Notes: generated by a model not told the origin, from the sequence alone. A stretch of 64,000 bases of DNA from Thermoplasmata archaeon (GCA_015063125.1 SUTB01000001.1:62001-126000), one strand, 5' to 3'; positions 15,945-27,356 are shown, numbered from the stretch's first letter. Numbers and translations: made by a program.

Positions 15945-17177
15945 TCACTGGGAGAATGTTTGTCTGACAGCTTCGTTGACATCGCCGCCAGAGATCACGA
16001 CCTTGATCCCAAGGCTGGCAAGGATCTTCGACGGCATGGGGCCGATCTCCTCGACAATGACCGTTCCGCACTCCCCGATCTGTTTCACGATGGATTCGAT
16101 ATGATGCCTGTGATCCTGTCCCGCAACGGTCTCGGACCTATCGATAGGCACGGTCCTTAGGAACCTGACCGTGTTCCCATCGGTAGCGTATATCCTGAAC
16201 TCCGATGCGTTGCCGAATCCGGAATTGACCGTCTTTCCGTCGCTGGTTGCCACAGCTACCTTGGACTCGTCTTTCTCGACTTCGATGGAGACATTGATCG
16301 GATTATCCTTCAGCCCGCATCCTTCTATGTGCGTGAATTCCTGGGAACGGTCCTCGCCCAGAAGTCCGATGGCATCCGCACGGCATTGCCTGCAGTGACG
16401 CATCATCTTCATGTCCAGACCGCAGCGGTCCATCATGTCCCTTCTCTCCAAGGGAGTAGGTGCCTTGAGGTCTGAGAACTTGGTCCCTTCAACAGGGATG
16501 AGCGGGAGGATGTTCACGATGTACACTCCCATCTCCTTGACCTGCTTCACCAGGTCGGGGATGTGGTCGTCGTTGATCCCGGGAACCATGACGATGTTGA
16601 TCTTGACCAGCATCCCCAGGTCCACGCATCTTCTGATGCCTCCGAGCTGTCTGTCCCTGAGGATGGTCGCACCTTCGACACCGGAGTGCTTCTTGCCTTC
16701 GAAGATCACGGCATCGTAGATCTTGGCCCCGATCTCCGGATCGGTGCAGTTCATGGTGACCGTCACGAACCTTACGTTCAGGTCGTATAATCTCTGGGCG
16801 CAGTCCGGGAGCGCCAATCCGTTGGTGGATACGCAGAGCGTCAGCTCCGGCATCTCTTCTCCTATAAGCTCCAGAGCTTGGAATGTGTTCTCGTTGGCAA
16901 GCGGGTCTCCAGGACCAGCAATTCCGATGACCGACAGCTGGGGGATCTGTTCCTTCACAGCCTTCACCTTGGCCAGTGCCTGCTCCGGTGACAATACCTC
17001 GCTGGTCACACCGGGCCTGGACTCGTTGCAGCAGTCGAACTTCCTGTTGCAGTAGTTGCATTGGATGTTGCACCTAGGTGCCACCGGCAGGTGCATCCTC
17101 GCGAACGTATGATGGGCATCCTCGCAGAAGCAGGGATGCTCCGATAATGCTTTCTTGATGTTCTCGGGAATATCCAT
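15945..17177 (-). CDS. nifB: NifB-type radical SAM protein with C-terminal NifX-like domain
   Basis: The N-terminal half has the radical SAM motif CNIQCNYC within PVAPRCNIQCNYCNRKFDCC, typical of NifB, which builds the 8Fe-9S-C NifB-co precursor of nitrogenase cofactor. Further NifB cysteines (HCRQCRADAIG, EGCGLKDNP) are present. The last ~100 residues (KVAVATSDGKTVNSGFG onward) form a NifX/NafY-type cofactor-binding domain. ATG at 17177 is preferred; an in-frame GTG at 17189 would add four residues. A TTTTTTAAG box near 17208 fits a start close to 17180. No nifHDK or nifEN is in the window, so its role here is open; some methanogens carry nifB without nitrogenase. Confidence 0.88.
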   Translation of the reverse strand: MDIPENIKKALSEHPCFCEDAHHTFARMHLPVAPRCNIQCNYCNRKFDCCNESRPGVTSEVLSPEQALAKVKAVKEQIPQLSVIGIAGPGDPLANENTFQALELIGEEMPELTLCVSTNGLALPDCAQRLYDLNVRFVTVTMNCTDPEIGAKIYDAVIFEGKKHSGVEGATILRDRQLGGIRRCVDLGMLVKINIVMVPGINDDHIPDLVKQVKEMGVYIVNILPLIPVEGTKFSDLKAPTPLERRDMMDRCGLDMKMMRHCRQCRADAIGLLGEDRSQEFTHIEGCGLKDNPINVSIEVEKDESKVAVATSDGKTVNSGFGNASEFRIYATDGNTVRFLRTVPIDRSETVAGQDHRHHIESIVKQIGECGTVIVEEIGPMPSKILASLGIKVVISGGDVNEAVRQTFSQ

Positions 17178-17268
17178 GGCTCGTTTCACATCGCGGACTC
17201 TCTTAAAAAAGATACTGTCTTCCAGTAGATTATTATCGTACTAGTCAATCGAAGGGGGAGGGAGGCAA

Positions 17269-18654
17269 ATGGTGCAGCTGCTCAGGTCGGACAGTAATGA
17301 TTTGGACACACTGTTGGGGGAACCTAAGAAGGCCATCCGCAGCATGTTCACTCCGTTCCTGATAGCATTCGCGATCATCGAGATCAACCAGTTCGTGGAC
17401 ACGTTCTGGATATCAGGATTGGGAACCCAGTCTGCAGCCGCCATCTCCACGATCATCCCTTTCTACATTCTTCTGATGTGCACAGGCATAGGGATATCCG
17501 TAGGTTCAACGACCTCAGTCGCGTTCCGTGTCGGCCGCGGGGAGATTGAGGACGCATCAAAGCTCGCATCCAATGCGCTGTTGCTGGGGATCGGGATGTC
17601 CATGGTAGCATCTCTGGCCCTGTTGCTGATATTGGACACGGCCATAGACGTGCTCGGTGTAGACAGCATCAGACAGAATTGCTGGGATTACCTTCTACCG
17701 ATGATATTGCTGAACGCACCGATGACCCTGCTCACGGTCATGGGAGGCAATCTCAGGGGCGAGGGTGCGGCCAGGAGATCCATGATCATACAGATAACCG
17801 CAGCCCTTCTGAACATGGTCTTGGATCCGATACTCATATACGTGTTGGGGATGGGCATATCCGGTGCCGGTCTGGCAACCGGTCTGTCAGCCACGATATC
17901 TTTGATGATCGGGCTGTCATGGTATGTGAGGGGCAAGACCCTCATCAGGATGGACCCTTCCACCCTCAAGGCGGATAAGGTCATGATGAGGGAGGTCCTG
18001 ACCGTGGGCGGACCAAGGACTGTCAATGAGCTCATCGGCAGCGCCATGACCTTCATCCAGAGGATCTTTTTCGTGGTAGCCGGAGGTACGGCGGCAGTGA
18101 CGATGTACAACTATCCGTGGAGGTTCATCTCGCTGTTCATGCTTCCGGGCAAGGCCTTCGAGAGCAGTCTGATCCCGGTGAGCTCCGCAGCACATGGCCA
18201 AGGCGATACCGACAAGATGTGGGCGGCATACGTGTACAGCTTCAAGCTGACTGCTGCGATATCCATTGTGGCCACCGTTCTGATATTCGTGTTCGCTGAA
18301 CCGCTGATGTCCATCATGACCTATGAGGAATCCATGCATTCCCTGCTGGACAAGCTGGTCTGGTGCCTGGAGCTGTCCTGCATAATACTGCCATTCATGG
18401 CGCTGAGAGGAGTCGGTGCCGCATTGCTCCAATCAATGAAGAAGGCGAAGATACCGATGTACTTCGACCTGTTCTGGGGTTCCGTGCGCATGGTGCTGTA
18501 TGCGCTGAGCGCCTATGGGCTGCTTGGAGTGGATCCCTTCGACGGGATCATCTACATCATGGTTATCGTGTACTCCCTGAGCGGAGTGATAATCAACGCA
18601 CTAGCGGTATGGCAGTTCAAGAAATTGAGGCGTATCATCCGCTCTAACGAATGA
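17269..18654 (+). CDS. MATE-family multidrug/sodium antiporter
   Basis: The 461-residue integral membrane protein has about 12 hydrophobic segments in two similar halves. MATE features are present: EINQFVDTFWISGLGTQSAAA in the first helices, and later GNLRGEGAARRSMIIQI and LRGVGAALLQSMKKA. MATE proteins export cationic compounds in exchange for Na+ or H+; the substrate cannot be read from sequence. The start has a GGGAGG site directly upstream. The stop is followed after about 55 nt by the DUF61 gene, which has its own TATA box. Confidence 0.88.
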   Translation: MVQLLRSDSNDLDTLLGEPKKAIRSMFTPFLIAFAIIEINQFVDTFWISGLGTQSAAAISTIIPFYILLMCTGIGISVGSTTSVAFRVGRGEIEDASKLASNALLLGIGMSMVASLALLLILDTAIDVLGVDSIRQNCWDYLLPMILLNAPMTLLTVMGGNLRGEGAARRSMIIQITAALLNMVLDPILIYVLGMGISGAGLATGLSATISLMIGLSWYVRGKTLIRMDPSTLKADKVMMREVLTVGGPRTVNELIGSAMTFIQRIFFVVAGGTAAVTMYNYPWRFISLFMLPGKAFESSLIPVSSAAHGQGDTDKMWAAYVYSFKLTAAISIVATVLIFVFAEPLMSIMTYEESMHSLLDKLVWCLELSCIILPFMALRGVGAALLQSMKKAKIPMYFDLFWGSVRMVLYALSAYGLLGVDPFDGIIYIMVIVYSLSGVIINALAVWQFKKLRRIIRSNE

Positions 18655-18710
18655 CGATCCGATTCTTCTCTTATTATTATAATAAATATAATATGAACAT
18701 TGGGAGACAC

Positions 18711-19103
18711 ATGGTGGATTTCCTAGCATCGGTCATGTCGGAGCTCAATTTCAATCTCGCCGTCGGCAAGAGGACGATAGAGCAGATGATAGACTCTAGT
18801 GATTACACCTACCGCACGAAGAGCGGTTCCGTCATCGATATCCCGAAGGAGCAGATAGATTTCATTTGGAGCATCTGCGATGAGTCGGAGAAGATCAGGC
18901 TGAGGCTTCCGATCTACGTCTCCACGGATATATCCTCAGATTCGGGGGCATGGAAGGTCGAGGGAAGTCCGGATGCAGATGTTGTAGCTAGGATCCTGGG
19001 CAAGAAGATGTTCAAAGAGGGTCTAGTTCGTCTGTATCATCCTGATTTGAAGGACTTAAGGGCTAAGATCCCTGATGCCATCATGATGGTCTTCACACCC
19101 TGA
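18711..19103 (+). CDS. DUF61/UPF0216 family archaeal protein
   Basis: The protein has about 130 residues. Its pattern NFNLAVGKRTIEQMI, then IRLRLPIYVSTDISSDSGAW, VVARILGKKMFKEGLVRLYHPDLKDLRAKIP, is that of the small archaeal UPF0216 (DUF61) family, function unknown. The frame is open to 18651, but ATG at 18711 is preferred: it has GGGAG just upstream and an ATAAATATAAT box centred 26 nt before it. The gene lies immediately before the 23S rRNA promoter, with no clear terminator between. Confidence 0.8.
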   Translation: MVDFLASVMSELNFNLAVGKRTIEQMIDSSDYTYRTKSGSVIDIPKEQIDFIWSICDESEKIRLRLPIYVSTDISSDSGAWKVEGSPDADVVARILGKKMFKEGLVRLYHPDLKDLRAKIPDAIMMVFTP

Positions 19104-19112
19104 ACACAAGGG

Positions 19113-19120
19113 TTTTATAT
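19113..19120 (+). promoter_or_regulatory. 23S rRNA promoter P1 (TATA box)
   Basis: TTTTATAT after the DUF61 stop codon. Transcription from here would give a leader of about 400 nt before mature 23S rRNA. Confidence 0.55.
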
Positions 19121-19237
19121 GACTCCAGAATACACGACTTTGCGCGATGAGACCCATCGTGTAGTTGACAGCCAGTGTGTCTGTCGATTGAGATAAGTTC
19201 GAAGGTTCGAGCTACCCCAAAACGTGGTCCTGCTAAG

Positions 19238-19246
19238 CTTTAAGTA
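19238..19246 (+). promoter_or_regulatory. 23S rRNA promoter P2 (TATA-like)
   Basis: CTTTAAGTA lies in the context TAAGCTTTAAGTACTT, which resembles the site at 19352. It is a tandem-promoter candidate in the rRNA leader. Confidence 0.45.
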
Positions 19247-19351
19247 CTTGGTTCGATTACAGGGGGTTGCGCGACTCAACCAGTCGTGTGGCCAGTGCAT
19301 AGCACGTTGGTCAAGATCGAATCATTTGAGAGAAAGACCGGCCAAGCAAGA

Positions 19352-19360
19352 GTTAAATAC
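19352..19360 (+). promoter_or_regulatory. 23S rRNA promoter P3 (TATA-like)
   Basis: GTTAAATAC lies in the context CAAGAGTTAAATACTT, similar to the site at 19238. It is the candidate closest to the processing stem. Confidence 0.45.
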
Positions 19361-19510
19361 TTCCTGCTTGTACGGGCATTTCGCGCATGTCAGTAATGGC
19401 AGCGATTCAAATCGAATGTAACATGCACCCGAACAGAGGTCCTGTCTCGGGGAAGTGGTGTAGGGCCCCGTAAACGGAGGATGAGAGCGGATCAGCCCAG
19501 TGATCACCGA

Positions 19511-19540
19511 TCATACGAAACCTGGACGTGTGCTAGATCA
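19511..19540 (+). other. 23S pre-rRNA processing stem, leader arm
   Basis: TCATACGAAACCTG (19511-19524) and TGCTAGATCA (19531-19540) are exact reverse complements of 22480-22493 and 22464-22473 in the trailer. They are separated by a 6-nt internal loop on each side. This helix-loop-helix is the layout of the archaeal bulge-helix-bulge-type rRNA processing site cut by the tRNA splicing endonuclease. Confidence 0.85.
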
Positions 19541-19542
19541 TA

Positions 19543-22461
<2,919 letters not shown>

Positions 22462-22463
22462 TG

Positions 22464-22493
22464 TGATCTAGCAGTTAAACAGGTTTCGTATGA
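22464..22493 (+). other. 23S pre-rRNA processing stem, trailer arm
   Basis: TGATCTAGCA (22464-22473) and CAGGTTTCGTATGA (22480-22493) pair perfectly with the leader arm at 19511-19540 and enclose the whole 23S gene. Confidence 0.85.
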
Positions 22494-22542
22494 ATTAATT
22501 CTCATCCTCAGGAAATCCTTTACCTTTTCTTCATCTCTATTG

Positions 22543-22550
22543 TTTTATAG
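22543..22550 (+). promoter_or_regulatory. TATA box for the MBL-fold gene
   Basis: TTTTATAG is centred 26 nt before the ATG at 22573. It supports a leaderless start there rather than at the upstream open frame. Confidence 0.65.
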
Positions 22551-22572
22551 GGTTCTACCGTTAGTGGTCTTG

Positions 22573-23211
22573 ATGATCCATAAGATAGGTCCGTACATGG
22601 GTGCGGACTCCAATATCTACCTTCTTACCGGCGATCGTAATGCCATAATCGATACCGGTACCGGTCTCACCACCAGCTATATCATCAATGCGATCAAGCT
22701 GATAATTGGTGATGCTGGCACTGTAGATGTGATACTTCTTACCCATTGTCATTTTGACCATATCGGCGGTGCCCCTGCGATCATGAACGCTTTTGGATGC
22801 AAGACATATGCGGGAGCCAAGGATGCTCCTGCTGTAAGGGAGGGGGATTCCCTATACACCCTAGCAAACGATTTCGGGCTCAATATCCCGCCGTATCCTG
22901 TCGAGGATCTATTTGATGGAGACATCATCGATCTAGGAGACCACAGGCTACGTGTCATCGATACCCCAGGCCATACTCGGGGAGGGATTTGTTTCTATGA
23001 TGAGATCTCATCCTCGCTATTCTCAGGCGACACTGTCTTCGAGGACGGGGTCGGCCGCACGGATTTCAACGGCGGGTCGATCAAACTCCTGAGAAATTCT
23101 ATAAAATACTTGATAGACATGCCAATCAAGGGATTGTATCCCGGACATGGCAGCACGGCTACTGATGGTCATGCCGCCATAATGAGAGGAATGGAAATAG
23201 TAGGTGATTGA
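22573..23211 (+). CDS. Metallo-beta-lactamase-fold hydrolase
   Basis: From ATG 22573 the 212-residue protein reads MIHKIGPYMGADSNIYLL and carries the MBL metal motif THCHFDHIGG (an H-x-H-x-D-H variant with C in place of A), DTPGHTRGG, GDTVF and PGHG. This is the glyoxalase II-like branch, a probable Zn-dependent thioesterase or related hydrolase in the cytoplasm. The frame is open back to 22447, but that part overlaps the 23S trailer and is not coding-like. It is directly followed by sua5 (GTG adjoining the TGA stop), then map, so the three form an operon. Confidence 0.88.
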   Translation: MIHKIGPYMGADSNIYLLTGDRNAIIDTGTGLTTSYIINAIKLIIGDAGTVDVILLTHCHFDHIGGAPAIMNAFGCKTYAGAKDAPAVREGDSLYTLANDFGLNIPPYPVEDLFDGDIIDLGDHRLRVIDTPGHTRGGICFYDEISSSLFSGDTVFEDGVGRTDFNGGSIKLLRNSIKYLIDMPIKGLYPGHGSTATDGHAAIMRGMEIVGD

Positions 23212-23850
23212 GTGAAGATAATCAAGTGCGACTATTCTAGCGGTTTCGGTGTTCAATGCGAAGAAGCGGTAAAGGCGGCTGCCGAAGACATCATGGCAGG
23301 AAAGCTCGTCGTCTACCCCACAGAGACCGTGTATGGTATCGGCGCAGACATCTACAACGAGGCCGCTGTGAAGAACCTCTATCTCGCGAAGAAGAGGCCC
23401 TTCGACATGCCCCTCTCCGTCGCGGTATCCGACAAGGCCATGATCGAAAAGGTCGCCGTTCTTAACGAGAATGCAGAGAAGCTCATCAAGGCATTCCTCC
23501 CGGGACCTCTCACACTCATAGTCAAGAAACAGCCCAGCGTACCCGACATAGTGACCTCTTCATCACAGAAGGTCGGGATCCGCATACCCGACAACAGGTT
23601 CGCACTGGAGCTCATCAAGCGCACCGGCCCCATCATCACCACATCGGCCAACCTGCACTCCCACCCTGATGCGATCAGCGTCAACGCCGCAATAGAGGAT
23701 TTCGGGGATGCTGTAGACACATACATCGACGCAGGTGCCTGCAATCTTGGGAAGCCGTCGACCATCGTTTGGTTGATGGATGACCAGGTTGAGATCATAC
23801 GTCAGGGCGCCATATCCGAGAAACAGATCATGGAAGTCTTAGAATGTTGA
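23212..23850 (+). CDS. sua5: Threonylcarbamoyl-AMP synthase (Sua5/YrdC family)
   Basis: The 212-residue protein makes threonylcarbamoyl-AMP from threonine, bicarbonate and ATP, the first step of t6A37 modification of tRNAs reading ANN codons. YrdC-domain motifs are visible: GKLVVYPTETVYGIGADI, AKKRPFDMPLSVAV, FLPGPLTLIVKK and TTSANLHS. It consists of the YrdC domain alone, without the C-terminal Sua5 domain. The start is GTG at 23212, immediately after the MBL gene's stop. It overlaps map by 7 nt, so translation is coupled. Confidence 0.93.
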   Translation: MKIIKCDYSSGFGVQCEEAVKAAAEDIMAGKLVVYPTETVYGIGADIYNEAAVKNLYLAKKRPFDMPLSVAVSDKAMIEKVAVLNENAEKLIKAFLPGPLTLIVKKQPSVPDIVTSSSQKVGIRIPDNRFALELIKRTGPIITTSANLHSHPDAISVNAAIEDFGDAVDTYIDAGACNLGKPSTIVWLMDDQVEIIRQGAISEKQIMEVLEC

Positions 23851-24734
23851 CGAGCGAAGAGTTAGAGAAGCTGCGCAAGGCAGGAAGGGTCTCCGCAGAG
23901 GCCAGAGAGCTCGGGATGTCCATGTGCAAGCCTGGGGCCAAGCTGTACGATGTCGCTCAGGAAGTGGAGGGGTATATCCGCAGTCACGGATGCAAGCTCG
24001 CCTTCCCCTGCAACATAAGCAGGAACGAGATCGCTGCACATGCAACGCCCAGCTGCAACGACAACACAGTATTCGAGGTAGGGGATATCGTCAAGATCGA
24101 TTGCGGAGGGATATTGGATGGTTTCATCGGAGATACCGCAGGAACCGTCGAGGTAGGCTCCCGCAGCTATCCCGATCTCGTGGAGATCAGCAAGACCGCC
24201 AGGAACACGGTCGCAGAGTTCATAGGCGAAGGCGTCCCTCTGAAGGACATCGGCAGCGCCGTTGAGAGGACCATCAGGGGAGCAGGCTACGCACCCATCG
24301 TGAACCTCTGCGGTCATCAGATCTCAAGGCATCAGCTTCATGCTGGATTCTCCGTGCCCAACTACGACAACGGTGACGAGACCAAGATCGAGGCCGGCAT
24401 GACCGTGGCCATCGAACCTTTCGCCACCAATGGTAAGGGACAGATCAAGAACGGGAAGCCCGGCAACATCGTCCGTATCATAAGGGAGAGGCCGCTCGCC
24501 GATCCCAAGGACCAGGAGTTCTACGAATACATCAAGGAGGAATTCTTCCAGCAGCCATTCTGCGCCAGGAGCTGCGAGTTCCCTGATGCTGAGAAGCGTG
24601 TGAAGAGCCTCATGCGCCACGGTGTGCTGTCCTGCTATGCAGAATTGGTGGAGGTCTCGGGAGGTTTGGTCTCCCAGCACGAGTATACATTCTACATCGA
24701 TGGAAAGCGTGGCGAGGTCACTACACTTCCATAA
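23844..24734 (+). CDS. map: Methionine aminopeptidase, type II
   Basis: The 296-residue enzyme removes the initiator methionine. The pita-bread fold ligands can be read: DCGGILDGFIGDTAGTVE (two Asp), NLCGHQISRHQLHAG (His), VAIEPFATNG (Glu), and SGGLVSQHEYTFYID (last Glu region). The insertion typical of type II enzymes lies before the C-terminus. It starts inside the end of sua5 (ATGTTGA overlap) and is followed by tRNA-Leu with its own promoter. Confidence 0.95.
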   Translation: MLTSEELEKLRKAGRVSAEARELGMSMCKPGAKLYDVAQEVEGYIRSHGCKLAFPCNISRNEIAAHATPSCNDNTVFEVGDIVKIDCGGILDGFIGDTAGTVEVGSRSYPDLVEISKTARNTVAEFIGEGVPLKDIGSAVERTIRGAGYAPIVNLCGHQISRHQLHAGFSVPNYDNGDETKIEAGMTVAIEPFATNGKGQIKNGKPGNIVRIIRERPLADPKDQEFYEYIKEEFFQQPFCARSCEFPDAEKRVKSLMRHGVLSCYAELVEVSGGLVSQHEYTFYIDGKRGEVTTLP

Positions 24735-24736
24735 AC

Positions 24737-24745
24737 GTTTTAACC
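24737..24745 (+). promoter_or_regulatory. TATA box for tRNA-Leu
   Basis: GTTTTAACC is centred about 28 nt before the first base of the tRNA and a few bases after the map stop codon. Confidence 0.6.
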
Positions 24746-24768
24746 AAACTCCCCTTCTCCCGCATTAA

Positions 24769-24856
24769 GCTGAAGTTGCCAAGCCTGGTCAAAGGCGAGG
24801 GACTCAAGATCCCTTCTCGTAGGAGTTCGCCGGTTCGAATCCGGTCTTCAGCACCA
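24769..24856 (+). tRNA. tRNA-Leu (CAA), CCA encoded
   Basis: This is a class II tRNA with acceptor GCTGAAG pairing CTTCAGC (24846-24852), discriminator A, and an encoded CCA (24854-24856). The anticodon stem-loop AGGGA-CTCAAGA-TCCCT gives anticodon CAA. A long variable arm (CTCGTAGGAG) and T-loop GGTTCGAATCC are present. No intron. Confidence 0.95.
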
Positions 24857-24929
24857 CTTTCTTCTAATAATATAAATTGGATAAACTTGATTTCGTTGGC
24901 GGTAATTACAATCTAATCATCTTTGACCG

Positions 24930-24957
24930 ACCGATTTTCAGGGATAGAAAAATCGGT
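24930..24957. repeat. Inverted repeat upstream of mtbC (candidate operator)
   Basis: ACCGATTTT (24930-24938) and AAAATCGGT (24949-24957) form a 9-bp dyad with a 10-bp spacer, one helical turn, as expected for a dimeric regulator site. It could also be an RNA hairpin. Confidence 0.6.
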
Positions 24958-24995
24958 AAAATTTTCTCTCTCCATCGGTCTTAAAAGCAGATATA

Positions 24996-25018
24996 TATGG
25001 ATATTACATACATCCATA
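24996..25018. repeat. Second inverted repeat upstream of mtbC
   Basis: TATGGAT (24996-25002) and ATCCATA (25012-25018) form a 7-bp dyad with a 9-bp spacer in an AT-rich background. Confidence 0.5.
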
Positions 25019-25200
25019 GTATTATATTAAATATAACCTATGAAAAAAGTGATAATTTGTGATTTTTTATCAATAAACCTATTTAAATATATGTTAAAAA
25101 TCCAATAAACTTTAAATATTTGAAACAGGTTAGAAATGGTATATCATTTGGTTGATTAATTCTTCTATATAGACCTAATTACATATCCTTATTAATCGAC

Positions 25201-25217
25201 GAGTATTGCTCATACTC
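25201..25217. repeat. Inverted repeat in the mtbC leader
   Basis: GAGTAT (25201-25206), TGCTC, ATACTC (25212-25217), 20 nt before the mtbC ribosome-binding site. It may form a leader hairpin or bind a regulator. Confidence 0.5.
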
Positions 25218-25251
25218 AAGCAACCTATTGCTAAAAAAAGGAGGAAAACAA

Positions 25252-25896
25252 ATGGCTTATGAGGAGGAAACAAAGAAACTTCAGGATGCTTTGGTGTCCT
25301 GTAAGGTTCCTGATATCGCTACAGCGGTGCAGGCGGCACACGATGCCGGCATGCCTGCTGAGGATATCATCAATGCCCTCGGAGCAGCAATGTCCGACGT
25401 CGGAGTTCTGTTCGAGAGGGGAAAGCTGTTCCTGCCCCACGTACTCAGTGCGGCAGCAGGAATGAAGAACGCCATGAATGTTCTCGATGCTGAGCTCAAG
25501 GCCGGTGCAGGCGCCGGACAGAGCAAGGGAACTGTAGTTATGGGTACAGTCGAGGGAGACGTTCACGACATCGGAAAGTCGATCTGCTCTACGATGCTCC
25601 AGTGTGCAGGATTCGAGGTACACGATCTCGGAAGGGATGTGCCCCTCAAGAACTTCATCGAGGAGGTCAAGGGCGGCTGCAACTTCTGCGGAATGTCCGC
25701 ACTCATGACGACAACCATGACTGGAATGAAGACAGTCATTGATAACCTCAAAGCCGACGGTATCCGTGATAACGTTACCGTCATGGTCGGAGGTGCACCT
25801 GTCACGCAGGGATACGCCGATAAGATCGGAGCAGACCTCTACGGAGAGTCCGCATCCGAGACGACCAAGAAAGCCTCAGCATTAGCTTCAGACTGA
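25252..25896 (+). CDS. mtbC: Dimethylamine corrinoid protein
   Basis: The 214-residue protein accepts the methyl group from dimethylamine via MtbB on its cobalt and passes it to a coenzyme M methyltransferase. The N-terminal cap (residues 1-90, LFERGKLFLPHVLSAA) precedes the B12-binding domain with the cobalt-ligand motif EGDVHDIGKS (D103, H105, G108) and the nucleotide-loop GGAPVTQGYADKIGADLYG. The start has AGGAGG upstream. It is 13 nt before mtbB, whose identity as the dimethylamine enzyme is the reason for the name. Confidence 0.92.
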   Translation: MAYEEETKKLQDALVSCKVPDIATAVQAAHDAGMPAEDIINALGAAMSDVGVLFERGKLFLPHVLSAAAGMKNAMNVLDAELKAGAGAGQSKGTVVMGTVEGDVHDIGKSICSTMLQCAGFEVHDLGRDVPLKNFIEEVKGGCNFCGMSALMTTTMTGMKTVIDNLKADGIRDNVTVMVGGAPVTQGYADKIGADLYGESASETTKKASALASD

Positions 25897-25909
25897 AATA
25901 GGTGAGTAA

Positions 25910-27316
25910 ATGAGCGAGTATTACACAAGAATGGGTGACGGAAAGAGAGTCACCATGACCAAGGAGAAGATCCTCGACGATATCCATGAGGGTACCGCCG
26001 ATGCAGCAGACATGGCTTCCATCCCCCAGTTGGACGCGAACGCTATCGAGCACATCGCCGAGATCATCATGTGTCAGGACAGGGTCGTCGGAGTAGAGCC
26101 CGGCCAGGAGGTCGTCCTTTCGTACGATATCGGACAGCTGGACTTCACAGGAGACAACGGAAACTCTGGAAACGGAGTCGACATGGGAAGGCTCGAGGCA
26201 GCACTGCTGCACGAGAGGGCACTTGGAGCCGACACATTCGAGCTTGCCCACTCGGACTATTCAGTCAAGCCTGTCAAGCCCATCATCTCCATGGAGATGC
26301 AGACCATGGAGGAGATCCAGGCTGAGATCATCGCACCGTTCTTCTACGGAGCTATGCCCAACCAGGGACTCTACTACGCCCCCGACGGACCCTACGGAAA
26401 CCCCGCAGACCTCATGAGGGAGTTCAAGATCGAGGAGTCCATGCAGCAGTCCGAACTGGCTTCTCAGCACGTCACAAGGGATATCGAGTACGTTGCAACA
26501 AGGCTCCAGGCAGCCGGATCCGATGGATTCAACTTCGACACAACCGGTTCCGCAGGAGATGCGGACTGTGTCGGAACACTCAACGGAGTCAAGATCCTGA
26601 GGGAGCAGTGCCCCGAGGCATACATCCAGGTCGGTTTCGCTGGAGAGTCCATCATGGGAATCCACGGAATGATCGAGTTTGAGGGACAGGTCGTTGCAGG
26701 AATGTATCCCCACCAGTACGTCCACCTTGCAGAGAAGGCAGGAGCAAACGTCTGCGGAACAGTCTGTAACTCCAACACCAGCAAGTCACTTGCATTCAAC
26801 ATCGCAAGGGCAGTCACATTCATCAAGGAGGCTGTCAAGACATCCAACATCCCGATCCACGCGGACATGGGAATGGGAGTCGGAGGAATCCCGATGTGCG
26901 AGACGCCCCCGATCGATGCAGTCTCCAGGGCCAGCAAGGCAATGGTCGAGATTGCAGGCGTCGACGGTATCTAGTGCGGAGTAGGAGACCCCGCCGGAAT
27001 GGACCTGCCTCACTTCCTGACATCGGGAATGGGAGGAATCAGGACCACCGGAGATCTCATCGCCAGGATGCAGTTCGGAAAGAACATGAGAATCAAGGAT
27101 GCTAAAGAGTACGTCGCGAAGAAGCTCGGTGTCACCGCCGTAGAGCTTGCAGACGAGTTCGTGATGAGGGACCTCCGTGAGGAGCTCGGAATCGGGCTTG
27201 TCACCGGAGTGCCCGGAGCACCCCGCGGAATCGCAGCCAAGATGAACATCGAGAACCTTCTCGACATCAAGATCAACAGCTGTGAGAAGTTCCGCGAGAA
27301 GACACAGAAACGCTGA
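25910..27316 (+). CDS. mtbB: Dimethylamine methyltransferase with pyrrolysine at codon 355
   Basis: It transfers a methyl group from dimethylamine to MtbC. The gene is interrupted by an in-frame TAG at 26972-26974 (codon 355), inside the conserved context [12 protein letters not shown][14 protein letters not shown]. Reading through gives a 468-residue protein, the family's normal length. The TAG is decoded as pyrrolysine, whose imine ring binds the amine. The N-terminus ([20 protein letters not shown]) and the segment [20 protein letters not shown] match MtbB. It should be annotated as one CDS, not two. A stem-loop at 27328-27356 follows. Confidence 0.95.
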
Positions 27317-27327
27317 TATCGACTAAA

Positions 27328-27356
27328 AAGGGGAGTCGCGGAAAGCGATTCCCCTT
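27328..27356 (+). terminator. Intercistronic stem-loop between mtbB and mttB
   Basis: AAGGGGA...TCGC, loop GGAAA, GCGA...TCCCCTT pair across 27328-27356. No strong T-run follows, so it may be an attenuator or RNA-processing/stability element rather than a full stop. mttB has its own AAAAGGAGG site. Confidence 0.6.

Larger units (their letters stand above)
24857..25251 (+). promoter_or_regulatory. AT-rich promoter/leader region of the methylamine cluster
   Basis: This stretch of nearly 400 bp is strongly AT-rich and has no gene. It holds several TATA-like sites (for example TCTATATAGA near 25164-25172) and three inverted repeats: ACCGATTTT/AAAATCGGT (24930-24957), TATGGAT/ATCCATA (24996-25018) and GAGTAT/ATACTC (25201-25217). 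It ends in AAGGAGG at 25238-25244 before mtbC. It is the expected place for substrate-dependent control of methylamine genes; the regulators are unknown. Confidence 0.65.

Noticed and set aside
26975-27316. Separate 105-codon gene starting at 26999 after the mtbB TAG
   Set aside because: It is the C-terminal part of MtbB; the TAG is the conserved pyrrolysine codon.
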